Shown here: piece by piece, positions 10,589-19,820 of the stretch | Position numbering within the stretch: position 1 is the first letter of the stretch | How the letters are laid out: each line of letters opens with the position of its first letter | Source of the DNA: an uncultured Bacteroides sp. | GTDB lineage: Bacteria; Bacteroidota; Bacteroidia; Bacteroidales; Bacteroidaceae | Length of the DNA: 64,000 nt | NCBI GenBank assembly: GCA_949294185.1 | Contig: CASFGA010000004.1 | Location: 1 to 64,000, forward strand | Reading direction: 5' to 3' | The notes under the pieces: generated by a model | Databases searched by the model: none | Seen by the model: the letters and a program-made list of their open reading frames with translations, nothing else | What the model was told of the DNA's origin: nothing | Program-made: the position numbers and the translations under genes

Positions 10589-10707
10589 ATGAAAAAATGT
10601 CAGAGTGGCATTTGCTGACGGCGTTAAAAAAAATAAGGCTGCAAAGGAGGAGGCTGTTTTTTGACTGGAAGCAGCATCCTTTTGCAGCCGTTGGAGACGG
10701 AGGTCGG

Positions 10708-12486
10708 TTACAAGTCTTTTTGCAGGGTGAATACGAATTCCAGCCCTCCGGCAGGAGCGTTTTTGGCGAAGATGGTTCCTCCGTGGAAAAGGACGGCGTT
10801 CTTTACAATGGCCAGTCCCAGTCCTGTTCCGCCAAGCTTGCGCGAGCGTCCCTTGTCCACCCTGTAGAAACGTTCGAACAGTCTGTTCAGATGTTCTTCT
10901 GCCACGCCGATTCCCGTATCTGCAAAGCTGAAATAATAGAATTTCTCGTCCTCGCGGAAACAGTTGATGGTAATCTGTATGTCTGTGCCTGCATAAGCGA
11001 TGGCGTTGTCCGTGAGATTTCGGAAGATGGAGTAGAGCAGAGAGCTGTTTCCTGTCACAATCAAGTCTGAGGGGAGCAGATTGACGACTCGTATTTGCTT
11101 TTCTTCCAGTCCTAACGCCACTTCATTCAGAATGTTTTCCACGATGCGGCTCAGGTTTACTGTTTCTTTTTCTACCATTTCGGGAGCTTCATCCATGCGG
11201 GTCAGCACCGATATGTCGCGCAGCAGCAGGGTCAGGCGGTTGCTTTGGGCGTAGCTCCGTTCCAGGAATGTGCGCAGATTCTCCTGTGAAATGTTCGGAT
11301 TGCTGATGATTGTCTCAAGGTATCCTTGGATGCTGCTTACCGGGGTCTTCAGTTCGTGTGCCACGTTTTGTGTGAGTTGGCGCTTCAGTCGGGCGCGTTC
11401 TTCCTCTTGTGTCACATCGGTGATGGATATCTCGAACGAATAATCTTGGAAGATAATGCATTCCAGCATGAATGAGCGTGCGTTTTTGTCGATATGCATC
11501 GAAAATCTTTTCTCTTCTTTGCTGGTGTTTCCTTCGTTCTTGTTCAGAAAGTCCGTGATGGGGCTTAGTTCCGGAATCAGGAATATCGAGTCGGAAGAAC
11601 TGAGATTGCGGTCGGAGATATTGTTGATATACTGGATGAACAGGTTGTTGATCAAGATTTCCTTCCGTTCTTTCGTGAATATCCCCAAGCCTTCGTGTGA
11701 AGTCTGCAAGTGTGAAATAAGCTTTTCTCTTTCTATGTATAAGGCTTCTTTCGCACGGTGCAGCCGTTTGTATATTTTGATGATGTGTTGTGATATTTCT
11801 CCCAATTCATTTTTTGGGAAGGTATCTAGTATGGCGATATCTATCGGCTCGTTTCGGTCGGCCTTCATGGCAAACTGTTGCAGTTTGGTAATTGACATTC
11901 CGAGCTTGCGTGTAAACTGATGGAAGAAGGCAATCAGCACGAGACAGATGAAGAAAGCAAACCACAGAAAGGAAGAATCCGCTTTCAGGTGCTCGCTCAA
12001 GCTGAGATTGTAGGGCAATGCGGAGCGTATGATCAGTCGGAATGGGGGATAATAGCGTGCGGAATAAAAATATTCTTCCCCCTCTATGCTTTCGGAGTTC
12101 CGTCCGATGGAATATCCGCTTCCGTACATCAGGGCGTCTTGCACTTCTTTTCGCGACGAATGGTCTTCAAAGTTTTTCCAGTCGCTGCGCATGTTGTCAT
12201 AGATTACCGTTCCCGAAGGGGCGATTAGCGTGACACGCAGGTTGGGCATCATGTGCGTTGCCACATAATGTTGCAGAGAGTCTATGTTCAGGTCATTGTC
12301 GGCGATGAAGTTGCAAAGTTGGTCGTTGTAGCTTTGCAGCTGAATGTTCAGCACTTCACTCTTGTAAGTCTTTTCACGTTGGTACTGAAAAGCGATGAAG
12401 CATACTGCGAAAGCTACAAACAAAAAGACAACAGTAACAAACAGCCTCTGGCTGAACGAGAGGATGCGGTATGATAATCTTGTCAT
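10708..12486 (-). CDS. Membrane sensor histidine kinase, PhoR-like
   Basis: This 592-residue kinase pairs with the response regulator just upstream. It has an N-terminal membrane segment (about 15-37), an extracytoplasmic sensor region (about 40-165), a second membrane segment (about 170-190), a linker and a PAS-like region. The HisKA phosphoacceptor is in QNVAHELKTPVSSIQGYLE. The HATPase domain shows NLTDNAIAYAG (N box), FADTGIGV (G1), FERFYRVDK (F box) and GGTGLGLAIV (G2). The arrangement resembles PhoR-type kinases, but the signal cannot be named from sequence. It starts 19 bases after the regulator stop, so the two are probably co-transcribed. Confidence 0.92.
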   Translation of the reverse strand: MTRLSYRILSFSQRLFVTVVFLFVAFAVCFIAFQYQREKTYKSEVLNIQLQSYNDQLCNFIADNDLNIDSLQHYVATHMMPNLRVTLIAPSGTVIYDNMRSDWKNFEDHSSRKEVQDALMYGSGYSIGRNSESIEGEEYFYSARYYPPFRLIIRSALPYNLSLSEHLKADSSFLWFAFFICLVLIAFFHQFTRKLGMSITKLQQFAMKADRNEPIDIAILDTFPKNELGEISQHIIKIYKRLHRAKEALYIEREKLISHLQTSHEGLGIFTKERKEILINNLFIQYINNISDRNLSSSDSIFLIPELSPITDFLNKNEGNTSKEEKRFSMHIDKNARSFMLECIIFQDYSFEISITDVTQEEERARLKRQLTQNVAHELKTPVSSIQGYLETIISNPNISQENLRTFLERSYAQSNRLTLLLRDISVLTRMDEAPEMVEKETVNLSRIVENILNEVALGLEEKQIRVVNLLPSDLIVTGNSSLLYSIFRNLTDNAIAYAGTDIQITINCFREDEKFYYFSFADTGIGVAEEHLNRLFERFYRVDKGRSRKLGGTGLGLAIVKNAVLFHGGTIFAKNAPAGGLEFVFTLQKDL

Positions 12487-12505
12487 AATCAGATGTCACA
12501 GATTT

Positions 12506-13192
12506 TTATTCACATTCGAAGCAGTATCCGTATCCCAGGCGGGTGACGATGCACTGGCCGTATTCGCCGATTTTCTTACGTAGGCGGGTGATGTTGACAT
12601 CGATTGTGCGGTCGAGCACGTAGACTTCATCGTGCCATACCCGTGCCAGAATATCTTCACGCGAAAACACCCGTCCCTGATTCTGTAGCAAAAAGAGCAG
12701 AATCTCGAATTCTTTTTTGGTAAGGGCTATCTCTTCGTCGTTGATGGTCACTTTCTTTTTAGGTATGTCGATGACCAGACCTTTGTATACCAGTTTCTCG
12801 GCTTCTTCCGTCTGCACGCTGTTGGTGCGGCGCAATACGGCCTTTACGCGCAGTATTACTTCACGCAGCGAGAATGGCTTTGATATATAGTCGTCTGCCC
12901 CCAGATTGAAGCCGGTGATGGTGTCGTTTTCCGTGTCTTTGGCCGTGATGAAGATAATGGGGATGTTGGCCGTCTCCTTGTTTTTCTTCATCATGCTTGC
13001 CATCTTGAATCCTGATATTTCTCCCATCATTACATCAAGCAGGAGCAAGTCATAGTCTGTAAGCTTCAGCTTCAGGGCATCTTCCGCCGAGTTGGCAGTG
13101 TCTACCTGATAACCTTCCATTTCGAGATTGAATTTCAGAATCTCGCAGAGGTCTTCTTCATCGTCAACAACTAATATTCGGTTATCGTTCAT
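12506..13192 (-). CDS. OmpR/PhoB-family response regulator
   Basis: This 228-residue transcription factor has a receiver domain (1-120) with the acidic pocket DDEED (about 10-14), phosphoacceptor Asp53 in LLLLDVMMGE, and Lys in YISKPFSLRE. The C-terminal winged-helix domain (about 130-226) carries LTKKEFEILLFLLQNQGRVFSREDIL and the recognition region DRTIDVNITRLRKKIG...TRLGYGY, close in style to PhoB. It is first in a two-gene operon with the sensor kinase. The target regulon is not visible here. The downstream order is regulator, kinase, then grpE under its own promoter. Confidence 0.94.
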   Translation of the reverse strand: MNDNRILVVDDEEDLCEILKFNLEMEGYQVDTANSAEDALKLKLTDYDLLLLDVMMGEISGFKMASMMKKNKETANIPIIFITAKDTENDTITGFNLGADDYISKPFSLREVILRVKAVLRRTNSVQTEEAEKLVYKGLVIDIPKKKVTINDEEIALTKKEFEILLFLLQNQGRVFSREDILARVWHDEVYVLDRTIDVNITRLRKKIGEYGQCIVTRLGYGYCFECE

Positions 13193-13225
13193 AATGTCGG
13201 TTTGCGTTTCGTTTTACAGTTTCTA

Positions 13226-13233
13226 CAAAAATA
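13226..13233 (-). promoter_or_regulatory. Promoter of the two-component operon, -7 box
   Basis: TATTTTTG on the minus strand lies 33 bases upstream of the regulator ATG. A TTTG box (13256-13259, minus strand) lies 22 bases farther up, slightly longer than the usual 19-20. Confidence 0.55.
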
Positions 13234-13307
13234 TATGATATTTGTATTACGTTCGCAAAGATGCCTTTATTTTGTTTCGCTTTTGTGAAATATGTATTAC
13301 GATTCGG

Positions 13308-14360
13308 TTACATAAGCTCCGGACGGGTAAATTCTCCCGCAATAGGGCGGTTCATCTCGTTTCGTATTTCTTTTGGAGACATGTCATGCCCGAGCAGAAA
13401 CATAAGCTTGGTGAGCACACACTCTACAGTAGAATCGTATCCGCTAATGACTCCTGCGTCGAGCAAATGCAGTCCCGTTTCATATCGTGCCATCTCCACC
13501 ATGCCGGTCTGGCATTGCGAAATGTTTATGATTACGATTCCCCGTTGGGTTGCTTCTTTCAGCAGTTGGATGAACCAGGGCTTTTGTGGAGCGTTGCCCG
13601 AGCCGTATGTCTTCAGCACCACGGCCTTCAGACCCGGTGTCCCTAATACAGTGCGCACGATGTTCTCTTGAATGCCGGGAAAGAGCGTAAGTATAATGAC
13701 ATTTGTATCGAATACATAGTGGGGATGCATAGGTACTGACGGATCTGCCTTGCGGATGCGGTCGTATTCGTATTTGATGTGAATGCCTGCTGTGGCAAGG
13801 GCAGGATAGTTGTATGAACGGAATGCGTTGAAGTTTTCTGCGTTGATTTTGGTCGTCCGGTTGCCGCGCAGCAGATGGTTTTCAAAGAAAATGCAGACTT
13901 CGGGCACTACGGCAGTTCCGTCGGGATTCTTGGCTGCGGCTATTTCAATGGAGGTAATGAGATTTTCCTTTCCGTCGGTGCGCAGTGTGCCTATGGGGAG
14001 TTGGCTTCCGGTCAGTATGACTGGCTTGCTTAGATTTTCCAGCATGAAGCTTAGAGCCGATGCCGTGTAAGCCATCGTGTCTGTTCCGTGAAGGATGACA
14101 AAGCCATCGAAGTATTCGTAATTGTAGTGAATGATTTTTACCAGTTTCGCCCAGAGAGCCGGCTCCATGTCCGAAGAATCGATGGGAGGGTCGAACTGAT
14201 AGACGGATATGCGGTAATTGAAGCGTTTCAGTTCAGGAACATTTTCCTGAAGTTGGTCAAAGTTGAAAGCTTCAAGGGCTCCGGTTTCGGGATTCTCAAT
14301 CATACCAATCGTTCCTCCGGTATAGATTAGCAAAACGGAAGGATAATCAGGTCTTATCAT
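13308..14360 (-). CDS. ansA: Type I (cytoplasmic) L-asparaginase
   Basis: The enzyme hydrolyses asparagine to aspartate and ammonia. The protein has 350 residues, the length of the cytoplasmic E. coli AnsA type, and no signal peptide. The two active-site signatures are present: TGGTIGM with the nucleophile Thr14, and HGTDTMAYTASALSFML (His91-Thr95). The C-terminal part has ISQCQTGMVEMARYETG, typical of the family. It is transcribed alone from its own -7 box. Its 3' end is about 115 bases from the start of the two-component operon on the same strand, and that operon has its own promoter. Confidence 0.95.
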   Translation of the reverse strand: MIRPDYPSVLLIYTGGTIGMIENPETGALEAFNFDQLQENVPELKRFNYRISVYQFDPPIDSSDMEPALWAKLVKIIHYNYEYFDGFVILHGTDTMAYTASALSFMLENLSKPVILTGSQLPIGTLRTDGKENLITSIEIAAAKNPDGTAVVPEVCIFFENHLLRGNRTTKINAENFNAFRSYNYPALATAGIHIKYEYDRIRKADPSVPMHPHYVFDTNVIILTLFPGIQENIVRTVLGTPGLKAVVLKTYGSGNAPQKPWFIQLLKEATQRGIVIINISQCQTGMVEMARYETGLHLLDAGVISGYDSTVECVLTKLMFLLGHDMSPKEIRNEMNRPIAGEFTRPELM

Positions 14361-14385
14361 GCGGATTTCTTCTTTTATTCTGCCA

Positions 14386-14393
14386 CAAAGATA
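14386..14393 (-). promoter_or_regulatory. ansA promoter, -7 box
   Basis: TATCTTTG on the minus strand matches TAnnTTTG, 25 bases upstream of the ansA ATG. Confidence 0.5.
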
Positions 14394-14440
14394 GTATTAA
14401 ATGTTGGAATAAGGAAACCGATGCCGGAAAATAGCAAAAT

Positions 14441-14590
14441 GATTTCATGCCGGAAGGCTCTGCCAAGCTGTGTCGGTTGCATTTTGGCCGCTTTTGAGTC
14501 TTCATTTGATAGGGTCTATAATTTCATTTCTCTATAATGAAAACCGGATTTGGCTGTGACGGCAGTTGGTTTTGCTGCCGGCATGAAATC
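14441..14590. repeat. Intergenic inverted repeat with ATGAAAT ends, trpA-ansA gap
   Basis: GATTTCATGCCGG (14441-14453) is repeated as its exact complement at 14578-14590, 124 bases apart. A smaller hairpin CGGCAG/CTGCCG (14560-14580) sits inside the right arm and could terminate the trp mRNA, followed on the minus strand by a short T-rich tail. No gene was found in the 250-base gap. Confidence 0.55.
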
Positions 14591-14610
14591 TTGCTGGTTC
14601 TTTTTTCGCT

Positions 14611-15387
14611 TTATTTCCCGAGGTCTTCCAGCAGGCGGTCGGCGGCCAGGCCGGCGTTTCCTTTCTCTTCCTCGAGCAGCGTGACGAAGCGGCTTCCGAT
14701 GATGCATCCTGCGGCGTGCGCCGATGCCGCCTCGTATGTCTGGCGGTTGGATATGCCGAATCCTATCATGAGCGGATTATGCAGGTTCATTGCCTTGATG
14801 CGCCGGAAGTATGCCTGCTTCTGTTCGTTGAAATCCTTCTGTGCGCCGGTGGTTGCGGCCGAAGAAACCATATAGATGAACCCGTCCGTATGGGCGTCTA
14901 TCTGGCGGATACGCTCCTCGTTGGTCTCGGGCGTGATGAGCATGATTACCTTGATGTCGTAGCGTTCGGCTGTCGAGCGGTAGCTTTCCTCGTATTCGCG
15001 GAACGGAAGGTCGGGGATAATGACTCCGTCGATGCCGGTGCGGTGGCATTCTTGACAGAAGCGTTCGAAGCCGTATTGCAGAATAGGGTTGAGATATCCC
15101 ATAAGGACAAGCGGAATTCTGACAGACGCACGGATATTTTCGAGTTGGGAAAACAGTCGGCGGAGGCTCATCCCGTTGCGCAGGGAACGGGTGGCGGCTG
15201 CCTGTATCACGGGGCCGTCGGCCATCGGGTCGCTGAACGGGATTCCGATTTCTATCATGTCGATGCCTTTTTGTTCGAGACTGCGGATGACATTGGCTGT
15301 GCCGTCGGCTGCGGGAGTGCCGGCACAGAAGTAGATGGAAAGGATGTCGCTTTTTTTTGTACTGAATAATTGGTTGATTCGGTTCAT
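14611..15387 (-). CDS. trpA: Tryptophan synthase alpha subunit
   Basis: TrpA cleaves indole-3-glycerol phosphate to indole and glyceraldehyde 3-phosphate and channels indole to TrpB. The 258-residue TIM barrel has the catalytic pair Glu46 and Asp57 in MIEIGIPFSDPMADGP, and phosphate-binding glycines in GFGISN and GCIIGSRFV near the C-terminus. It is the last gene of the trp operon, 20 bases after trpF. It is unusual compared with enterics in being far from trpB, which opens the operon. Confidence 0.97.
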   Translation of the reverse strand: MNRINQLFSTKKSDILSIYFCAGTPAADGTANVIRSLEQKGIDMIEIGIPFSDPMADGPVIQAAATRSLRNGMSLRRLFSQLENIRASVRIPLVLMGYLNPILQYGFERFCQECHRTGIDGVIIPDLPFREYEESYRSTAERYDIKVIMLITPETNEERIRQIDAHTDGFIYMVSSAATTGAQKDFNEQKQAYFRRIKAMNLHNPLMIGFGISNRQTYEAASAHAAGCIIGSRFVTLLEEEKGNAGLAADRLLEDLGK

Positions 15388-15407
15388 GATATACTGTGTT
15401 TAATGTT

Positions 15408-16034
15408 TTACAAACGGGGATTGTATAGTCTGAATTGGCGGATGAACAGTGCAAGTGTCTGCGGATTCTTGATTCCCGGGGCGGTTTCAAAGCCACTGTT
15501 CAGGTCGATTCCCATCCACCGGGGATGGTGAAAGACAAGCAGTCGGCTCAGACTTTCGGGGCGTATTCCTCCGCTCAGCAGAAAAGGTGTCTGTCCTGCA
15601 TAAGCGTTCAGGATGTTCCAGTCGAACGACTGACCGGAACCGCCATATCCGGAGGTGGGAGTATCGAACAGGAAGCAGTCGCACTTGCCGACATAGCTTT
15701 CTGTCTGTTTCAGGTCGTTTTCACAGCTGATGGAAAATGATTTGATGACTTTCAGTCCGTGTGAACGAAGCCGGAAACAGCATTCGGGTGTCTCGTTTCC
15801 GTGCAGTTGGACACCGTTGAGCTTCAGTTCATCCACCTTGTTATATATATAGGATGCAGATGAAGGATTGACAAAGACCCCGATGCGCAGCATTTTCTCC
15901 GGCAGATATGCAGGGCGTGCGGCAACAAAGCGCGGTGAGCCTTCGTAAAAGATAAACCCCATCCAGTCGGCACCGGTCTGTTCCACCTTGCGGATATTTT
16001 CTGCATCGCGCATACCGCATATTTTGACAATCAT
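15408..16034 (-). CDS. trpF: Phosphoribosylanthranilate isomerase
   Basis: TrpF carries out the Amadori rearrangement of N-(5'-phosphoribosyl)anthranilate to CdRP. The protein has 208 residues. The N-terminal VKICGMRD contains the catalytic base Cys6, and the general acid aspartate lies in the region FLFDTPTSGYGGSGQSFDW. The barrel closes with FLLSGGIRPE and GIDLNSGFE, the phosphate-binding strands. Its ATG overlaps the trpC stop by four bases (ATGA), so translation is probably coupled. TrpC and TrpF are separate proteins here, unlike the fused E. coli enzyme. Confidence 0.97.
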   Translation of the reverse strand: MIVKICGMRDAENIRKVEQTGADWMGFIFYEGSPRFVAARPAYLPEKMLRIGVFVNPSSASYIYNKVDELKLNGVQLHGNETPECCFRLRSHGLKVIKSFSISCENDLKQTESYVGKCDCFLFDTPTSGYGGSGQSFDWNILNAYAGQTPFLLSGGIRPESLSRLLVFHHPRWMGIDLNSGFETAPGIKNPQTLALFIRQFRLYNPRL

Positions 16035-16822
16035 GGCCGCAGTTCGTTTAGGAAGTCAGACAATGCGTCCGCCGGATCGGGTGTTTTCATAAAGGCTTCC
16101 CCCATCAGAAAGCCTTGGAATCCGGCTTTCCGAAGTTGCCTGACTGTCTCGGGGCGGGAGATGCCGCTTTCCGACACGCGGAGAAACTCTTTCGGGAGGC
16201 GTTCGGCAAGCCGGAAAGAGTTTTCAACATCGGTATGGAACGTGCCCAAATTCCGGTTGTTTACCCCCACCATGTCAATATGTTCGTTGACATAATCCAG
16301 TTCTGCTTCGGTATGAAGTTCGAGCAACACCTCCATCTGCAGTTCGTGTGCCCGCCGTGCCAGTTCACGGCACTTTTCCGGCGACAGTATGGCGGCTATC
16401 AGCAGAATGGTGTCACTGCCTACCGCCTTTGCCTGATACAGTTGATAGGTGCTGATGATAAAGTCTTTCCGCAGGATGGGCAGATTTGTTTCCGGACGGG
16501 CAAGCCGGATGTCGCGCAGCGTTCCCCCGAAAAACTGCTTGTCTGTCAGGATAGACAGGGCGGATGCTCCTGCCTGCTCGTAGGCGGCAGGGATGGCCGC
16601 AGCGTCGGCCTCGCGGTTTATCCATCCTTTTGAGGGCGAACGGCGCTTGAATTCGGCAATGATACCCGAGGGAGAGGAAGCCAGTGCCTGCTTCATGCTG
16701 ATGCAGGGAGGAAAGTCTTCTGTCAGCCTTTCCAGTTGCCCTGATGAAACTATTTTTTCCTCTTGCATTATTTCTGTTTGCTTATGGGCAACGATTGCTT
16801 TCAATATATCCGTCTTTTCCAT
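16031..16822 (-). CDS. trpC: Indole-3-glycerol-phosphate synthase
   Basis: TrpC closes the indole ring from CdRP with loss of CO2. The protein has 263 residues from ATG 16822. A TTG at 16846 is in frame but overlaps trpD, so it is rejected. Visible signatures are IIAEFKRRSPSKGWI (substrate-binding lysine and SPSKG), ALSILTDKQFFGG, LPILRKDFIIS, MEVLLELHTEAEL, VGVNNRNLGTF and SESGISRPE. These are the usual active-site strands of the TIM barrel. The start is one base after the trpD stop. Confidence 0.96.
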   Translation of the reverse strand: MEKTDILKAIVAHKQTEIMQEEKIVSSGQLERLTEDFPPCISMKQALASSPSGIIAEFKRRSPSKGWINREADAAAIPAAYEQAGASALSILTDKQFFGGTLRDIRLARPETNLPILRKDFIISTYQLYQAKAVGSDTILLIAAILSPEKCRELARRAHELQMEVLLELHTEAELDYVNEHIDMVGVNNRNLGTFHTDVENSFRLAERLPKEFLRVSESGISRPETVRQLRKAGFQGFLMGEAFMKTPDPADALSDFLNELRP

Positions 16823-16823
16823 A

Positions 16824-17822
16824 TCATAATGAGTTAAGTTTAACAAACTTCCGGAAAGTCTTCAGTGCCATGCCGCTTTCCAGAGATTCGCGTGCGGTGG
16901 AAACGCATTCTTCTATTGGCTTCATCGGGTTGATGGCCTGGATGGCGAACGATGCATTTATAAGAACACATTCGGTTTGCGCTCGTGTCGCCCGGTTTTC
17001 CAATACATCGTCAAAGATTCGTGAAGCTTCTTCGGGCGTGTTTCCTCCGTACAGTTCCTCCTTCCGGGCGATGGAAAAGCCCAGATCGGCCGGATGGTAA
17101 ATCGTTTCGTAGCGGTTGGTCATGACTTTGAATTCGTCCGTCAGTGAGATTTCATCATATCCGTCCAGATTGTTGACCACGGCAAAGCCGATGCCTAACC
17201 GTTGCAGCGTGTTGGTATACAGGCGCATTTGTGCCAGGTCGGCTACACCCAAAAGTTGGTAAGACGGCAGGCAGGGATTGACAAGAGGGCCGAGCAAATT
17301 GAACAGTGTGCGTACTCCCAACGCTTTTCGTATGGATGCAACGGTTTTCATGGCAGGATTAAACAGCGGGGCGTGCATGAACACCATGTTGGTTTCCTCC
17401 ATCGAACGGATGAGTTTGCCTTGTTCGTTGGTGAACTTTACTCCGTGTCTTTCCATTACATTGCTTGCTCCGCTTACGGATGTGGCTCCGTAGTTCCCGT
17501 GTTTGGCAACGTGATATCCGGCACCCGCCACGACAAAACAGGCACATGTAGATATGTTGAACGTATTTTTCCCGTCGCCTCCGGTGCCTACGATGTCGAT
17601 GGGCTGATAGGTGGAAAGGTCTATAGGGATGCGTGTGCTGAGCAAGGCATCGCGGAATCCTATCAGTTCGTCCACTTTGATGCCGCGCATCTGGAAGACC
17701 GTCAGCAAGGCTGCGATTTGGGTGTCGTTGTAACATCCGTTTGTTATGTTAAGGAGCAGCTTACACGCTTCTTCGCGTGTAAGAATCTCGTGATTGAACA
17801 GTCGTTTCAGTATTTGTTTCAT
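16824..17822 (-). CDS. trpD: Anthranilate phosphoribosyltransferase
   Basis: TrpD joins anthranilate and PRPP. The 332-residue protein shows the PRPP-binding GTGGDGKNTFNIST, the KHGNYGATSVSGASNVMERHGV region with its conserved Lys-His-Gly, and RKALGVRTLFNLLGPLVNP. It has the normal monofunctional length, without the TrpG fusion seen in enterics. It lies between trpG (18-base gap) and trpC (one-base gap) in the operon. Confidence 0.97.
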   Translation of the reverse strand: MKQILKRLFNHEILTREEACKLLLNITNGCYNDTQIAALLTVFQMRGIKVDELIGFRDALLSTRIPIDLSTYQPIDIVGTGGDGKNTFNISTCACFVVAGAGYHVAKHGNYGATSVSGASNVMERHGVKFTNEQGKLIRSMEETNMVFMHAPLFNPAMKTVASIRKALGVRTLFNLLGPLVNPCLPSYQLLGVADLAQMRLYTNTLQRLGIGFAVVNNLDGYDEISLTDEFKVMTNRYETIYHPADLGFSIARKEELYGGNTPEEASRIFDDVLENRATRAQTECVLINASFAIQAINPMKPIEECVSTARESLESGMALKTFRKFVKLNSL

Positions 17823-17840
17823 GGAAATGGTCTTTATGGG

Positions 17841-18407
17841 TTATTGTTTTTGCAGCCAGTTTTGCATGATTTGCCTGCCTCCCGGCGTTAGTACAGACTC
17901 CGGATGAAACTGGATACCCCGGATGTCGAGCGTTTTGTGCCGTAATGCCATGATGTGACCCTCAGGGCTTACGGCTGTTGCCTCCAGGCAGTCCGGCAGG
18001 GTTCCGGCATCTACCACCCAGGAGTGATAGCGTCCCACGGGGATTTCATCGGGCAGTCCTTTGAACAGATAGTCGGAAACGGTAAGGTGTATCGTGCTCT
18101 GAATGCCGTGAAATACTTCCTTCAGGTTGGTCAGATGCCCGCCGAATGCTTCTCCGATGGCCTGTTCGCCCAGACATATTCCGAGAATCGGCTTTTTCCC
18201 TGCGTATGTGCGGATTACTTCAAGCAGTAGTCCGGCTTCTTTGGGAACGCCCGGCCCTGGAGAGAGAAGTATCTTGTCGAAGTTTTCCAGTTCGTCCATC
18301 CGGAACCGGTCGTTGCGTAAGACGGTTGTCTCGGCTCCCGATTCCTTTACTATATGGTTTAAATTGTAGGTGAAAGAATCGTAATTGTCGATGATTGCTA
18401 CTTTCAT
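17841..18407 (-). CDS. trpG: Anthranilate synthase glutamine amidotransferase subunit
   Basis: TrpG hydrolyses glutamine and feeds ammonia to TrpE. The 188-residue class I amidotransferase has LLSPGPGVP (oxyanion loop), the nucleophile Cys78 in ILGICLGEQAIGEAFGG, and the catalytic His-Glu in GIQFHPESVLTPGG. It could also serve PabA in folate synthesis, as some stand-alone homologues do, but its place between trpE and trpD argues for tryptophan synthesis first. Confidence 0.95.
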   Translation of the reverse strand: MKVAIIDNYDSFTYNLNHIVKESGAETTVLRNDRFRMDELENFDKILLSPGPGVPKEAGLLLEVIRTYAGKKPILGICLGEQAIGEAFGGHLTNLKEVFHGIQSTIHLTVSDYLFKGLPDEIPVGRYHSWVVDAGTLPDCLEATAVSPEGHIMALRHKTLDIRGIQFHPESVLTPGGRQIMQNWLQKQ

Positions 18408-18419
18408 GATTTTTCTGAT

Positions 18420-19820
18420 TTATAATTGTTCTGCCAAAAGGATGGCCTTCTTCAAAGCACCCAGTTTGTTGTTCACTTCCTGTAGTTCGTTTTCTTCGTT
18501 GCTCTTGGCCACGATTCCTCCTCCCGCCTGAAACCACAGTTCATTGTTGCGGCTGACAAAAGTCCGGATAGTTATCGCCTGGTTCAGTGTGCCGTTCAGC
18601 CCGATGAATCCTATGCATCCCCCGTATGCTCCACGGTTGTGCGGCTCCAGTTCGCTGATAATCTGCATGGCGCGAACCTTCGGTGCGCCGCTCAGAGTGC
18701 CTGCGGGAAAAGTGTCGATGAACGCTTTGATGGGATTGGCTTCCCGGTTGAGCGTCCCGCTTACACGGCTGACCAGATGAATTACATGACTGTAATATTG
18801 TGGTTCTTTATAGAATTCAACCTTCACCTGATGGCAGTTCCGGCTCAGATCATTCCGGGCAAGATCGACCAGCATCACGTGTTCGGCATTTTCTTTCGGG
18901 TCGGCAAGCAGGGTGGCTGCCAGTTGGGCATCTTTTTCCTTGTTTCCGTCCCGGCGGGTAGTGCCGGCAATCGGGTCGATAGTAGCTTGTCCGCCTTCTA
19001 TTTTGCAATGGGTTTCGGGCGACGAGCCGAAGATGCGGAAACCGCCGAAATCGAAGTAAAATAAATAGGGTGAGGGGTTGATGCTGCGTAGAGCGCGGTA
19101 TAACTTGAAGTCATCGCCTTCATAACGCTGGATGAAACGCCGGGAAAGGACGATTTGGAATACATCTCCGCGCAGGCAGTGGGCGATTCCCTGACGGATG
19201 TTGGCCTTGTGCTGCTCGTCGGTCAGTGTACTGACGGTTTCGCCAACCGCATGAAAATCATATTCCGTAAAGTTCCGGTTGTTGATAGCCTTTTCAATAT
19301 CGCTGATATGGCTTGTCTCTTGTGGCGTTTGCATTTCGACAAGCACCATTTCGCTCTTGAAATCGTTGAAAACAATAAGGTATTTATAAAGGATATAAAG
19401 CATGTCGGGCGCATCGTTTTTAGCATCGCAACTGTCTTTTATCGGGATGTTCTCAAAATAGCGTACCGCATTGAAGGTCGTATAGCCGTAGAGTCCGCAG
19501 TAATGGGCGTATTCGCCTGTTACCTGGAAATGAAGCAAAAAGTCGCTGATGGCATCTTCAACCCGATAGTCATCGGTTATTTCCTGTTTTTCGACCGTAC
19601 GGTCAGGATACCGCATCGTGGCCGTCCCGTGGCTGACAGCAATGCTTGCTATCGGATTCAGTCCGATAAACGAACGGTTGTTTTCCACTCCGTGATAGTC
19701 TGAGCTTTCCATCAGTACGCTTTGCGGGAACAGGTCGCGTACTTTCAGGTAGGTGCTGACCGGTGTGTGCAGGTCGCCCAACAGCGTCTTATGGCAGCTT
19801 TCGTAAATGTAGGTTTTCAT
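18420..19820 (-). CDS. trpE: Anthranilate synthase component I
   Basis: TrpE makes anthranilate from chorismate with ammonia from TrpG. The 466-residue protein has the chorismate-binding C-terminal half with [47 protein letters not shown] and [14 protein letters not shown]. The N-terminal part contains LMESSDYHG, a position like the feedback-inhibition LLES motif in other TrpE proteins; inhibition by tryptophan is inferred, not shown. It overlaps the end of trpB by four bases. Confidence 0.96.
   Translation of the reverse strand: MKTYIYESCHKTLLGDLHTPVSTYLKVRDLFPQSVLMESSDYHGVENNRSFIGLNPIASIAVSHGTATMRYPDRTVEKQEITDDYRVEDAISDFLLHFQVTGEYAHYCGLYGYTTFNAVRYFENIPIKDSCDAKNDAPDMLYILYKYLIVFNDFKSEMVLVEMQTPQETSHISDIEKAINNRNFTEYDFHAVGETVSTLTDEQHKANIRQGIAHCLRGDVFQIVLSRRFIQRYEGDDFKLYRALRSINPSPYLFYFDFGGFRIFGSSPETHCKIEGGQATIDPIAGTTRRDGNKEKDAQLAATLLADPKENAEHVMLVDLARNDLSRNCHQVKVEFYKEPQYYSHVIHLVSRVSGTLNREANPIKAFIDTFPAGTLSGAPKVRAMQIISELEPHNRGAYGGCIGFIGLNGTLNQAITIRTFVSRNNELWFQAGGGIVAKSNEENELQEVNNKLGALKKAILLAEQL

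Noticed and set aside
14716..15496. Long frames on both strands overlapping trpA and trpF (217 and 239 codons)
   Set aside because: They lie on top of well-recognised trpA and trpF; their sequence is low-complexity, Arg/His-rich shadow coding.
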